Source of the DNA: Teratosphaeria epicoccoides
Taxonomy: Eukaryota > Ascomycota > Dothideomycetes > Mycosphaerellales > Teratosphaeriaceae
DNA: 64,000 nucleotides
Assembly: GCA_021401465.1 (NCBI GenBank)
Contig: JADDMT010000036.1
Coordinates: 248,001-312,000 of the forward strand
Direction: 5' to 3'
Positions 20,989-31,633 of the stretch are shown here, piece by piece (the first letter of the stretch is position 1; each line of letters opens with the position of its first letter). The notes beneath the pieces were generated by a model. That model had not been told where the DNA came from. It saw only the letters and a list, made by a program, of their open reading frames with translations, and ran no database searches. A program made the position numbers and the translations under genes.

Positions 20989-23900
20989 TCACTCCCTTCC
21001 ACCGCCGATTCTGAGTTGAAGTCCTCCTGTCGTAAATATACTCTGCATAGGCAAGTCCCGTGAAGAGAATCCAAGATACACCGTGAAGTCACCTTCGGGC
21101 ATAACCCAGTTCTGCTTACCGACATCCCAGTACGACAAGTCTCTCCTCGTCAGCTGCATCTTGACCGGCTGCCTCTTCGACTTGTTGTCGGTGCCCACAT
21201 GGATCTTGTCAAATCCTCTCAGTACCTTGACCGGAAAGTCGACGGGCTCACCGGTGCTCGGCGACTTGACGTCTTTGGGGAAGGAAATGTACATCTGCAC
21301 AACACAGTCTCCCGGAATTGATCCGATATTCGTGAGTGAGGCCTGCACATCAGCAACTGGAGTGTAGAGATCAGGATTGCCGCCCTCGTCGCCGCCTGCG
21401 GGTGAGAGAGCGTGTGGAGTGTCGTAGCCTGTCGGGTATGGGTACCTCCCATTCGGCTTTGCTTCGGACACACTAGAGATGTATGGGTAGATGAACTTCT
21501 TTAGCTGCCTCATGCCGACAGGCCAGAGAGCACTCTCCGCATCTGGTACAATGTTGTCCATCCTGGGAGGCGCAAGCTCATCTGGACGGGTCTTTGGTTC
21601 TGTGCCTGAGACGCCGAGCGAGTGCACAAATAACGAGCTGAGCTTGAAGGAGGTGTATGAGAGACCGTACCCGAACTCGTAGCGTGGCGTGATGTTGTGC
21701 TTGTCAAGGTAGCGGTAGTCGATATAGAGGCCTTCAGTGAAGTTCTGCTGAGGCACGATGCCGTTGGGCAAGCGTAAGATCTTACTGTTCGGCCCAAAGT
21801 CGTCTTCGGACTTGGGTATGGTGTATGGCAAGCGACCAGAAGGGTTGAGTTCGCCGAAGAGTACGTCCGCCAGTGCATTCCCAGATTCTTGCCCAGGCAA
21901 GTGAGCAATCAAAACAGACTTGACGCCAGGCAGATCTGTCCATTTCTCCAGGACTGTCGGGCCGACAGTGTGCAGCACGACTACTGTGTTACTGAGTGGC
22001 TCCCCAGTCTGTTCGTTACGGCCGCCGCAATTGGCTGCAACCTTCCGCACGAGCTCATCGCCGCCCTTCTGAGGGTACAAGTCGTTTCTGTCGCCTTTCA
22101 CGTCCTTCCAACTTAGGTAACCCTCGCCAGCATCAGAATTGATGAAGACAAGGCACATGTCTTGCGCAGCCGCTGTACCATCAACATGCTCAAGATCATT
22201 CGTCTTCCAGTCTGTAATCGTAACGCTCTGGGAGTCGAAGCTGGCATGCAGCGCTTCAGCAGGCGCGACCAGATAAGGAAACTCGACAGCTCCGGAGCCC
22301 CATCCAGAAGCCAGTGTGCCCTCATTGCACCCACGGTCTGCGCAAGCGTTTGGCCCTTTGGAATTGTGGTAAGCATCTTCGCCAAAGATGCCGACGTGCA
22401 ACTTGCCATTTCGGATGCGTGTATTGGCCGCGGTGCCATTACGAGACAAGGGTAAAATATTATCATCGTTCTTGACAAGCACGATGCCTTCGGCAGCAAT
22501 ACTGCGAGCCAATTCATCATGGTCGCCACCTTCCTCGGTCTGTCTTACGGGTACAAATTGGTTGACGACACCAGTATCTTGGCTGTCTGGGCTCCCGGGG
22601 TGCAAATTGCCCACCTTATCGTTAGTCCAGCTGCTGAAGTTGGGTCCACCACCGTCTGTCACATTTGGCCACCGACTCTTGTCATTCTGACCAAGCTGAT
22701 ACCAGGCGGCAACAATTCGGAGGGTCATATCATTGATGCGGTCCACTGGGACCGACTGATTGAGCACTGCCTTGGTAAGCTCACTGCCCCATAAGCTCTT
22801 TCCATCCTGCCAGCCTAGGCCGTCACCGGGCATGCTCATGTCTAGACCTGCCAGTGCGGATGCCACGCCAGATCGTTGAGCGAGCCAATCGCTCTGCACG
22901 AATCCCTGGAAGCCTAGCTCGTCCTTGAGCACACCGTTCAGAAGCTTGCTGTTCTGACAGGCATAACTGTTGTTGACTTGGTTATATGAGCACATCACGC
23001 TTCCTACCCCTGCTTTCACGCTGTCTGCGAAAGGCCAGGCGTATACTTCATGCAGCGTTCTATCGTCGATGTTACTTGAGATGGCATTCGGCGTGCCCCA
23101 CTCCCACGATTGCCGGAAGTGCTCCTGCTCGTTTGCAACATAATGCTTCGCGGTAGCAATGACACCCTCGCTTTGAATGCCTAGAATAGTCTCAGCTGCC
23201 GCGATGCCCTGAAGCACTGGGTCTGAGCCGAAGCCTTCCCAGTTCCGACCGCCAGCTGGTAATGCGCCAAGGGGACCCATGGCTGGACCAAGGATGATAT
23301 TGATGCCTTTCAGCCTTGCCTCCAGTCCATGCGCTTTGCCGCGCTCGCGCATCAGAGTCTTGTTCCATGTCGCTCCGACTGTGATACCTGCAGGCCATGC
23401 TGTGGCGTTGTCTGCGAAACGCAGGCCCAGCGGTCCATCCTGCAAGCACAGACTCGGAAAACCCACGCGATCGACCGGGCCAGTCTGGCCGACACACATG
23501 TCCATACTCCATCCTGTGCCCGTAGTCACGTTGACCCTCTCCACCAACGTCATCATGTCCACTAATCTGGATGCCTTCTCGAAGGCATCTCGCCAGTGCT
23601 TGACAGTGCCGCCTCGGGGCGCTGGATACCATGGCTCGCTTGCTCCATCTTCTGGTGTCCCGGCTTTATAGACCCACAAACCACCTGCGCCGAGCAGGAG
23701 AAACAGGGTCGCAATGAAGATGAGGATAAGCATGCAACAGAACCGGCTGGGGATGCATAATCGTTGCCAAGTCCCTTTGCGCCGCTGTGTATCTAGCCAT
23801 GCGAAGCCAGTCTTCTGCTCTGAATCGAAGACGCTACGCAATGGTTGTGACGCATCGTCGGTGTGCTGTCGATCTGCTTTCTTCAGTGGGTCGAGCTCAT

Positions 23901-23994
23901 CGACATCTGAAGCATATGATTCAAACGAATCGCGCGGTGAAGGAGTATCGATTGCCCGATCGAGTTCATAGGACTCGGGGGCCTTGAACGGCAT
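20989..23994 (-). CDS. bglE: Membrane-anchored GH3 beta-glucosidase (BglE type)
   Basis: Type II membrane glycoside hydrolase family 3 beta-glucosidase, about 1001 aa, single exon. It cleaves terminal beta-glucose from cello-oligosaccharides and related glucosides. Layout: an 85-residue cytoplasmic acidic/basic head, one transmembrane segment at about 85-109 (CCMLILIFIATLFLLLGAGG), then GH3 N-domain (LCLQDGPLGLRF, GKAHGLEARLKGINIILGPAMGP, AKHYVANEQEHFR), the nucleophile Asp in VQSDWLAQRSG (about residue 369), GH3 C-domain (DGEG, GYGLSYTSF) and a fibronectin III-like end (VQMYISFPKD...VKVLRGFDKI). Aspergillus BglE has the same architecture and size. The frame opens at 24009 with GTG; the first ATG is at 23994, though a short upstream coding exon is possible. 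Confidence 0.9.
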   Translation of the reverse strand: MPFKAPESYELDRAIDTPSPRDSFESYASDVDELDPLKKADRQHTDDASQPLRSVFDSEQKTGFAWLDTQRRKGTWQRLCIPSRFCCMLILIFIATLFLLLGAGGLWVYKAGTPEDGASEPWYPAPRGGTVKHWRDAFEKASRLVDMMTLVERVNVTTGTGWSMDMCVGQTGPVDRVGFPSLCLQDGPLGLRFADNATAWPAGITVGATWNKTLMRERGKAHGLEARLKGINIILGPAMGPLGALPAGGRNWEGFGSDPVLQGIAAAETILGIQSEGVIATAKHYVANEQEHFRQSWEWGTPNAISSNIDDRTLHEVYAWPFADSVKAGVGSVMCSYNQVNNSYACQNSKLLNGVLKDELGFQGFVQSDWLAQRSGVASALAGLDMSMPGDGLGWQDGKSLWGSELTKAVLNQSVPVDRINDMTLRIVAAWYQLGQNDKSRWPNVTDGGGPNFSSWTNDKVGNLHPGSPDSQDTGVVNQFVPVRQTEEGGDHDELARSIAAEGIVLVKNDDNILPLSRNGTAANTRIRNGKLHVGIFGEDAYHNSKGPNACADRGCNEGTLASGWGSGAVEFPYLVAPAEALHASFDSQSVTITDWKTNDLEHVDGTAAAQDMCLVFINSDAGEGYLSWKDVKGDRNDLYPQKGGDELVRKVAANCGGRNEQTGEPLSNTVVVLHTVGPTVLEKWTDLPGVKSVLIAHLPGQESGNALADVLFGELNPSGRLPYTIPKSEDDFGPNSKILRLPNGIVPQQNFTEGLYIDYRYLDKHNITPRYEFGYGLSYTSFKLSSLFVHSLGVSGTEPKTRPDELAPPRMDNIVPDAESALWPVGMRQLKKFIYPYISSVSEAKPNGRYPYPTGYDTPHALSPAGGDEGGNPDLYTPVADVQASLTNIGSIPGDCVVQMYISFPKDVKSPSTGEPVDFPVKVLRGFDKIHVGTDNKSKRQPVKMQLTRRDLSYWDVGKQNWVMPEGDFTVYLGFSSRDLPMQSIFTTGGLQLRIGGGRE

Positions 23995-24009
23995 TCTCGG
24001 GGTCGACAC

Positions 24010-24466
24010 AGCTACATGTATATGATGTTCGAAGGAGGGGGAAGAGGCGATGTAGGTAGGTACAAGGTACTACTTCGACCAGCTAGACTCGAATGCATGG
24101 ATGTGAGTGGGGACGCAGCGCCGTGCACGGTCCAAAGCTCGTGAACTCAAACCCCTGTGGCGCCATGTGGCGCCCGCTCGGAGCACTGACACCGTCGTTC
24201 CTCACGTCATGTGACGGGGAGGAAGCGCATGGGATCGACACTGCGCTGTAGATCTGGTAGGCTGCGCGTTCAATGGACATGTCAGCCACGTACAGCCGCA
24301 GAGCAACTCCACGCTAACGGCAGGGACATGCAAAAGCGGTATAGCTCAGGCTTCAACCCCACTTCGCCTTGCTGCCCACCGAGCCTCCCAGATGGCACAG
24401 CAACAGACATAAAACCCCTTGTGCCACTCTGTGTATCTTTCTCAAACTGACCGGTTTCTCTCCACA
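24010..24466. other. Divergent spacer, beta-glucosidase / F-box relic
   Basis: About 460 bp acting as promoter of the beta-glucosidase on the left. Contains a GGCGCC-rich segment near 24160-24175 but no defined regulatory site I can name. Confidence 0.4.
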
Positions 24467-25079
24467 ATGTCTGCCCATGTCGCTCCCCACGACCATTGTC
24501 GCGCTCCAGCCATTGTCAGACTTCCAGTTGAGATTCTAGAGGTCATCGCAGGCCACAGTGACAGTGAGTCCCGCCAGCAGCTTCGTTTAACTTGCTAATT
24601 TCTCGACGACATCCGCCTAAATCTCACGACTCAGATCCTTGAACGGAGTGGCCATTTGCTCCTGGAGCACGGTGACGAGGTGAATGTAGAGACTTTGAGA
24701 TACCTGAGAAACCGCAAAAGAGCTGCAAACTCTGGAGCTGGCTGCGGCCTTTTCACTCGACGACTTTTTGACCGCTACTCCCGGCATATGGCTGAAGCTC
24801 GTAAAGGCAAAATTCTCGATGAGTGTCAGCACAAAACCGCTGCTGGCATTCTTCCGCGCACATGCCGGCACCTTGCGCTCGCTTCCTAAGGTACTCAAGC
24901 TGGAGGAGATCTCTGGGGAGGTATACCGTGGGACGACACTGTGTACGAAGAGCGCGACGATCCTAGCGATCAATCCAATCGTGGCTAGTCTGTCGATAGC
25001 CTGGACGACGACCAAGACGAGATGGCGTGTTGCCTGCACCAAACCGATACATGTCGAGACTTTGCGTACGAGGAGGTGA
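24467..25079 (+). pseudogene. Decayed F-box gene
   Basis: An ATG at 24467 starts a typical fungal F-box segment (IVRLPVEILEVIAGHSDSES, then QQLRLTC) that ends in TAA at 24596, codon 44, where F-box relatives usually continue with a short R-x-L run. The same frame continues beyond the stop with matching sequence (DDIRLNLTTQIL, VNVETLRYLRNRKRA), then the similarity moves to another frame near 24.79 kb (KPLLAFFRAHAGTLRSL, a segment I recall from these proteins). One nonsense codon plus at least one frameshift makes this a relic. Its neighbours are the beta-glucosidase (diverging) and a C2H2-type gene. Confidence 0.55.
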
Positions 25080-26146
25080 GGTACGGAGCCCGGGCCGTCT
25101 GAGGATCGTGGCGAGCCCGGTCTGCTCGGAACGTTATGCAGCAGGCCTGCTGGGGCTGTGTCTCCAAATTCGTGCGGTAATGTCCCTTGATGACCTGGGC
25201 AAATAGAGTGTCTCAGTATCGGGAGTATGGCTGTTGATGCAAACCAATTCAGCGAGGTTATTGTCGAGTCAGTCGCCATGTGGCATCTTGTGGTTCGACA
25301 GCCGGTCTCAAACGATTTTATCCGCATTTACCCAGAAGCCGATGTAGGGACCATCTGGACGCATATGCTCGTCATGTACCTTGCGCAGATTGCTTGCGTG
25401 TGCCAATGTACTAATATAAGCTCCGAAAGGTTCAACGACTATCCGCTTGAGCCTACCAAGCACAGGCTTCAACCAAACATCCATGCTCCGTGTCATGTTT
25501 TTAATAGCCTTAGCTATGCTGATAGTCAGCCGAATTTTCCGAAGGCTTGACTGGTGAGTGCTTTCCTCATACAGCCATCGACCATGTCATCATACTTTGG
25601 TAGTCTCCATCAGTCAGTATCTTGCTCTTCATGGAAGCTGACAAACCGTCGTGACTCGTCCGTCTGTCGAGGCCTTGTCATCGACTATCTGGGTCGGCCA
25701 AATAATTCTTTGCATTGAAATACTCTCGTCGACAGGATGGGCCGAGTCAAATGAGATTCCCAAAGGAAGAAGGGTGCAGGCCTCTGAGGAATCATGTCGC
25801 TTAAATTCTATCAACACAGTGTGCTGTCGAGCTCTATAGTACATACAGAGTATCGCTTCCGCGTGCCACGCGAGGCACTGCGATACATAATGTAATAGAA
25901 CTTGGGTATCACGTACGCGAACCTCTTTTACCATAAAGGTACACCCCAAACAACGCCATCGCTGTGCTATGTCAAGCAAGTGTCGTAATGCCACCATAGA
26001 TTTCCTATGACGCTTCCCGTCCTTCATATTATCTCCTCCAGTCCCCCGGTTGTATACCTTCCAGGCGTTTACATTTTTCGTTCCCGATCGCATACATTCG
26101 TCCCTCATGCCATCCACATCACTTTAGCTAGAAGGGTCGAGTTGTG
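25080..26146. other. Intergenic region, about 1.07 kb
   Basis: 3' side of the C2H2 gene and possible further remnants of the F-box relic. Short ORFs on both strands (such as 25227-25550 plus and 25629-26117 minus) show no protein-like conservation by eye. Confidence 0.4.
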
Positions 26147-28225
26147 CTATTGTCGGTTGCCGTACTGGTCGCCAAAATTGCCGTAACCCGTGTTGCTTTG
26201 ACCAGGATTGTACCAAGAGTTCCACTGTACCTGCTCATGTGAAGGCGTTGGCGGTGGCGCGAAGTTGTCGTACATGGCGTGATTATTTACATTCACAGAA
26301 ATTCCCGCAGACATTTGCGCCGGCGCGCTGTTGTACAAGTCCATAATGTTGTTGCTGCTGCCATTGGACCGCAGATTCATCTGCCCGTACTGCTCCGGCA
26401 AGGACATATCTTCTCGATACTGCGCAGCCGACGATGGATCCAGGGCTTCCGTGACTGGTTGCACTTGATGCTGGGATTGCATCGGAGTCGGGTAGTTGGT
26501 CGCCGCGGTTACAAAATTGGGATCATATGGCGGTGGCTGATCCTGCATGGGCCAAGGTGAGCTCGTGAATGCCGGCGAGATGGTGCCCATGCTCGTGTTT
26601 TGTTGTACAGGGTATCGAAGAGTCTCGCCGTACACGTCGCGGAATGATGGTTCGTCATCGGTCTGAAAAAGTGCTGGTGACGGACCAGGTGGTACCCGCA
26701 GAGGGACGCTCGATGCGGTCTCGTAGGATAGAGGTCGTTTTGGCGGAGGTTCTGGAGGTGCCACGTCTTGTGGGCGACGATCTGTTTGTGGTGGAAAGCA
26801 AGATTTGGCAACGTGGTTGTCATTGCTGGACATGTTCAGCATCTGTTGGCTCTCGACCGACGGCTGGCTCTGATACACGGGTGCAGGGTCCATGGAGGCG
26901 CTGTTCGCCACGGTCTCAGGAGGTGCTGCTGACGGCGGCTCCTCAATCTTCTGAGGACGAATCCTCGGGCCAACACTAATAGTCGCCTCTGGTAGTCGCG
27001 AAGCAAGCAGGTCTTCCGTGAACGCTTTTCGACGCCGCAGTCTAAGCAAATCGCCCGGGTCTAACTCATGGTCTAAGATACCGAATTCCAGCTCTCGACA
27101 AGCCTTGTGTAGCCTGTCAAAGTCCCATCGCGCGTTACGCCAGCCATCCGGACTCCCCATGATCCTGCGACTTGTCTCTCTCAAATAATCTGAATCAATT
27201 TCCTTCTCAAGCAGATTTCGCAGCTTCGTGTGCCAACTGAGCCGTGGCCGCTGATCAAATGGCTTGCCGCAGAGGTCCAGCAGATGCTCAACATAAAGCT
27301 GCTGCGACTCAAAAACCACTGACGGCGCGAATTCTGAACTGTAATACTTCTTGGGACCAGGTTTTACGTTCGTCCAGCCAACCATCTTCGACGAGCACTG
27401 CGCCGCATGTTTTCGCGCATCAGGAACCGTGTTTGACTTGTGATGGCACTCATTGCACTGCAAATACTTCTTCGCCACGTGCATCTCCTCCAGGTGACGC
27501 TTACAAGTTCCCTTAGAACTGTACGTCTTGTCATTCTTCTCACAGAAGACGCAGCTATACTCTGCTGATGATGAAGATGCTGATGCGGTCGGCTCTGCTT
27601 CGACCTTCGTCTTGCCCTTGACGCCCTTTCCAGAGGAATTGAACGTGAAGAAGCCTCGCTTTTCGTCAAGTTCGTCCGCTTGACCGCACCGACTTTCAGG
27701 CCTGGTCTTGGGGGGCGGCGGCACATCGTCCTTGTCCAGAAAGCCATGCGCAATAAGGTTGCGAACATATTCTGGATGCTCGCCACAGGAAGCCGTCGTA
27801 TCGACGACTGCATTGTGTTGATGTTCCGGTGGGGTCGGAATTGCAGTGCCTGGTCTGAAGTGCTTGCGCCAGCGATTGCCTTCGGTGGTAGGTGCTGAGG
27901 GCGCGTCTGGAGCTTGCTTATCTCTGTCGGCTTTGCGGCCAAATCTGATGCTGAGCTTGGAACTTTTTGGCCGTGCGGAGACTGGTGCAACGGTAGGCTC
28001 TTCCACTGGCGGCGGAGGGGAATAGCTGGTTCCTGTGCTACCCGGCGGTGCGGCGCTCTGCGCCGCTCGGAACAGCGCCTTGACGGGGTTGTCGTTGCGA
28101 TCATATGCAAGCTGCACCAGCGCGTCTGCTACTTCTCGTGCCGAACTATCGCTTGACCTTAAATGAATGGCGAGACATTCTTCAATCTGGGTCTGATGAT
28201 CCGGCGGCGACAGGCGGTGCTCCAT
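26147..28225 (-). CDS. C2H2-type zinc-finger protein
   Basis: About 692 aa, single exon, starting at the first ATG of the frame (28225). Residues about 220-290 contain a C2H2-like finger (YSCVFCEKNDKTYSSKGTC then KRHLEEMH) followed by a C2HC-like one (LQCNECHHKSNTVPDARKH then AAQC). A helical region follows (QQLYVEHLLDLCGKPFDQRP, KLRNLLEKEIDSDYL, and on to LRLRRRKAFTEDL). The N-terminus has a helix that may bind partners (QIEECLAIHLRSSDSSAREV); the rest, especially the C-terminal 270 residues, is P/Q/S/N-rich and disordered, like a transcription activation region. A nuclear regulatory role is the natural inference; targets are unknown. Confidence 0.72.
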   Translation of the reverse strand: MEHRLSPPDHQTQIEECLAIHLRSSDSSAREVADALVQLAYDRNDNPVKALFRAAQSAAPPGSTGTSYSPPPPVEEPTVAPVSARPKSSKLSIRFGRKADRDKQAPDAPSAPTTEGNRWRKHFRPGTAIPTPPEHQHNAVVDTTASCGEHPEYVRNLIAHGFLDKDDVPPPPKTRPESRCGQADELDEKRGFFTFNSSGKGVKGKTKVEAEPTASASSSSAEYSCVFCEKNDKTYSSKGTCKRHLEEMHVAKKYLQCNECHHKSNTVPDARKHAAQCSSKMVGWTNVKPGPKKYYSSEFAPSVVFESQQLYVEHLLDLCGKPFDQRPRLSWHTKLRNLLEKEIDSDYLRETSRRIMGSPDGWRNARWDFDRLHKACRELEFGILDHELDPGDLLRLRRRKAFTEDLLASRLPEATISVGPRIRPQKIEEPPSAAPPETVANSASMDPAPVYQSQPSVESQQMLNMSSNDNHVAKSCFPPQTDRRPQDVAPPEPPPKRPLSYETASSVPLRVPPGPSPALFQTDDEPSFRDVYGETLRYPVQQNTSMGTISPAFTSSPWPMQDQPPPYDPNFVTAATNYPTPMQSQHQVQPVTEALDPSSAAQYREDMSLPEQYGQMNLRSNGSSNNIMDLYNSAPAQMSAGISVNVNNHAMYDNFAPPPTPSHEQVQWNSWYNPGQSNTGYGNFGDQYGNRQ

Positions 28226-28875
28226 ACCATGGCGGATGTGCGGTGGCAGCGTCACCCGACTACGCTGCACGCTGCCGCAAAATCGACCGCTCAATCCCAA
28301 AGTGTGCAATACCGGAGGATTGCAGTCCAAAAAGCCGAGTGTCAAGACATGAATGGGTCAGCTGGAAATCCGGCAGCCAGCAGCAGGATGTGTGGGACGT
28401 CAGGGCAGAAGCCGCTTGGGCTGAAGGAGGAGGTACAGGACGACCTTAGTCAACGACCATCAAAGATACAAAAGCTTCGACGCCACTCCGAAGGGCGCAG
28501 ATCGCAGCTGCGCTGGGTCGGGCGCGTGGTGAGGTTTCGAGTGTGGGCGTTAGGGCGTGCGCGCTGATCTGTTTCCGTTAGGAGAACGAGTGGGCGTGGT
28601 GCACCGTGCGTGCGCTCCGCCGAGGTTGAAGGACAAGGGTCCTGTTCGTTAGGTCACGGCAGGGGTGGCCATGCTGCCGCATTGATTGACCGACAGCGAT
28701 TTCTGGTCGCGCACGTCGCGTTTGGATCATCCACCGCATCCCCGTCCTCCTCCACACACTGCATGCAGCGCCATTTCCATGCCGCCTTCGAGAATCGCCA
28801 ATGATGCCAATCTGCAGAGTGCTTACGCTTATGTAAACACGGGCATTGACGGAATGGATGCAAGCCGTCCGCCAG

Positions 28876-28907
<32 letters not shown>

Positions 28908-30918
28908 AGACCGTGGTAGGCTTCAAATTACGCTAGAAGGAGCTTGGACGAGCCATACTCGGGATAGCCACGTTTGATAACAGCTCGCACGTGTAGCCGT
29001 TCGCCACGGGAAGGAAGCATTGCCGTCGTCATTGGCCATCCCACCGGCCTACTTGGCATGTCCACATCTCTGGCCAGCTACCTCAGATATATACTACATG
29101 CCAGGCGGATCCCATCTATCTGACACCTGCTAGCCCGTAATCAGCGATCTTATCACATGCAAGCGTCTCCGCGAAGGCTCGGCCAGCGCATCGCTGGCTC
29201 CTGGCTCCCAACTCCCGAGAAGCACGCCGCTCTTCCCACGGTTACATTCGTGACTCGATGATGGCGGCGAAGTTTCACATTGCCACATGCAGAGCACCAC
29301 TCCTCGTTACACGGCAAGCGGCGTAGATGTTCTGCACGGAGGACTTCCTGTCCAATCCGGGATCACTGGCTGCTGGCCAAAGAGCGAACAACCACAAGCT
29401 TACGTTGAGAAGCCGCGCGCGTGGCGTGAGCCTGGCGGTGAAACAGCCGACATGCTTCTTCCATCGGCTAATCAGCGAACGGTGCCCGCTTGAAGCCACT
29501 GGCGATGCGTAGATCAAAATGCATGCAAGTTACAGAGCGCGGTGAGCAGATACATGCCAGATAGCGCGACAGGCCCACATTGTTGGGATGCTGGAGAACA
29601 CCGCTGCAGCACTAAATCCGAAGACGGCTTCGACCTGCCACAATAACGAACAGTCCAGAAGAAGGCTAACACACGGCATGACTCTGACAAATCCGTCACT
29701 GACCGCGGACTCGACGCTTTCAAAACTCCTCATGCGCCATGGACTTTCCAGAAGAAGGCTAAAGAACGGGTCGCCATCGACACGTCCCTCGCGCACCGCC
29801 GCCGGACCGACGAGTCACCATCAGAGCTACTCAATTCGGACAGGAGCTTTGCAACATTACCATGTCCAGATCCTTGGGTGAGACATAGAGCCACGTGGTC
29901 TTGTCAAACAGCACGAATTCTGCAGCTGTCAACGTTTGAAGAAGCGTTCCCAAGACTCCCACGCCAGGCCCTCCCGGGACACAAACATGGATAAGGGCAG
30001 CATCTTTGGCATTCGCAATGCAAGTAGTGAATCACGTTCTGCCATGAGCTCGATCATGTCGATCTTTGCTGCCACGTTGTTGTATGCAGCACACCGCGTC
30101 TTGCTGCCGCATCTCTGAACCCATCCTCGTTCGTATCCTCGAGCTCATCTCCGACCTCATCCTCGGCTTTGTCCTTCATTTGAACTGACTGCAACGTGAT
30201 CCCGCCTGTCGACACATCGGACTGTCACCGCTCGATAGGGACAGGCGTGCGAACGACTAAGCATCGACAATAACGACAGTTTACTCAGACACGGGCTAGA
30301 CCAACATTGCCAAATGCCTCAGCGCTTGGAATGCGTAGCCGGGCCACTAGGACCAGACTTTGATGGGCAATACTGACCTATGGAAAGCCCGACCAGCCAT
30401 GCTCCTTGATCGCACGCTGTACACCCTTGAATAGAGTACCTTTTGACGATGACCGACTACCTTAAATTTATGGTTGTCCTTGCGGTCTCACTTGGCCGGG
30501 CGTGATTCAGAAATTGAGCACCTCACCTAAGTTTGCTCCAGCCTAGAGCCATCGTAGCACTTGTAGCCAATGCGTTTCAGTCATTGAGTGAACGGAAAGA
30601 TTCGCTATGAACTCGGTATGTCACTTCTCGTCTCTTGTCCCATCTTCGACTACGTTGAACTGCTCACGTGTCGGTTTAAAACATCCGGCAAGGTCTGGCA
30701 CGTCGCTGGTGATGATAGTGTAAGCGGAGTAAGCATGTGATCATATCATGAGCTATACATGGCTGTCTCACGAGGGATCGCTGACTAAGAGGCAGATCAT
30801 GAGTCGTGCATACGAAGGTGTAGGATGTACATAACACTTGCCATCAAGGTGGACAACACATTTATGTTTCGTCCAAACGCAGACCACTCCAATTGCTCTA
30901 CAATTGTCGCTGCACGCA
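28226..30918. other. Gene-free region, about 2.7 kb
   Basis: The longest stretch without a supported gene. It holds the C2H2 gene promoter at the left, a 7-bp tandem repeat at 28876-28916, and the cyclophilin promoter at the right. Several 60-100 codon ORFs exist but none is protein-like. No terminal repeats or transposase remnants recognised. Confidence 0.45.
28876..28916. repeat. 7-bp tandem repeat (CCGTGGA)
   Basis: Four exact CCGTGGA units, one CCGTAGA variant and a partial unit, in tandem over 41 bp in the intergenic region left of the cyclophilin gene. Confidence 0.9.
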
Positions 30919-31404
30919 ATGGCACAAACAGTGATATTGGAAACCTCCATGGGAACAATTGTGTGCGAGCTCTACAATTCGCATGCGCCGAAGACCTGCC
31001 AAAACTTTTCTCAACTCGCGGCACGCGGTTACTACAATGGCACCACCTTCCACCGCATCATACCCGACTTCATGATCCAGGGCGGAGATCCTACTGGTAC
31101 CGGTCGAGGCGGCAACTCCATCTTTGGCGAGAAATTTGAGGATGAAATCAGGGCGGACTTGAAGCACACGGGAGCTGGTATCTTGAGCATGGCCAACTCT
31201 GGCCCGGATACCAACGGTAGCCAGTTCTTCATCACGCTGGCTCCGACGCCATGGTTGGATGGAAAGCATACCATCTTTGGGAGAGTCAAGAGTGGGTTGA
31301 AGGTGGTGCAACGAATGGGGTTGGTGAAGACTGGTGCAGAAGACAGGCCGGTCGAGGAGGTGAGGATTGTCAAGGCGAGCATACTTGATGGTGACGACGC
31401 TTGA
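30919..31404 (+). CDS. Cyclophilin-type peptidyl-prolyl isomerase, PPIL1-like
   Basis: A 161-aa single-domain cyclophilin catalysing cis-trans isomerisation of X-Pro bonds. Motifs cover the fold in order: VILETSMGTIVCELY, HAPKTCQNF, GYYNGTTFHRIIPDFMIQGG, GTGRGG, GILSMANSGPDTNGSQFFIT and WLDGKHTIFGRV, so the catalytic Arg (FHRIIP), the QFF pocket and the Trp of the cyclosporin site are all present. Size and start (MAQTVILETSMGTI) match the PPIL1 group, which associates with the spliceosome in animals and fission yeast (Cyp1). The ATG at 30919 is chosen because upstream in-frame sequence is not cyclophilin-like. It converges on the dehydrogenase gene with 229 bp between. Confidence 0.93.
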   Translation: MAQTVILETSMGTIVCELYNSHAPKTCQNFSQLAARGYYNGTTFHRIIPDFMIQGGDPTGTGRGGNSIFGEKFEDEIRADLKHTGAGILSMANSGPDTNGSQFFITLAPTPWLDGKHTIFGRVKSGLKVVQRMGLVKTGAEDRPVEEVRIVKASILDGDDA

Positions 31405-31633
31405 GTGGACGTCATCCTCGACAAGCTGCTTCTGTTTGATGCTGCCACGAACTTGCGGAGTCGCAACGGAGGAAGACAAGGCATGCGAAGAGTTCCTGAG
31501 ATCACAACCTCTTTGCGATGCTGAGCACCCCCCTACATACAAGATCTCGACGCGACATCGTTCCAGGTTGGGACGCCTAGCACCGCGCTTGAAATGGCTA
31601 TCTGACTCTGGTTTCAGACAATTTGTCTGCAAC

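Noticed and set aside
25629..26117. 162-codon minus-strand ORF downstream of the C2H2 gene
   Set aside because: No recognisable fold or family; probably 3' untranslated sequence.
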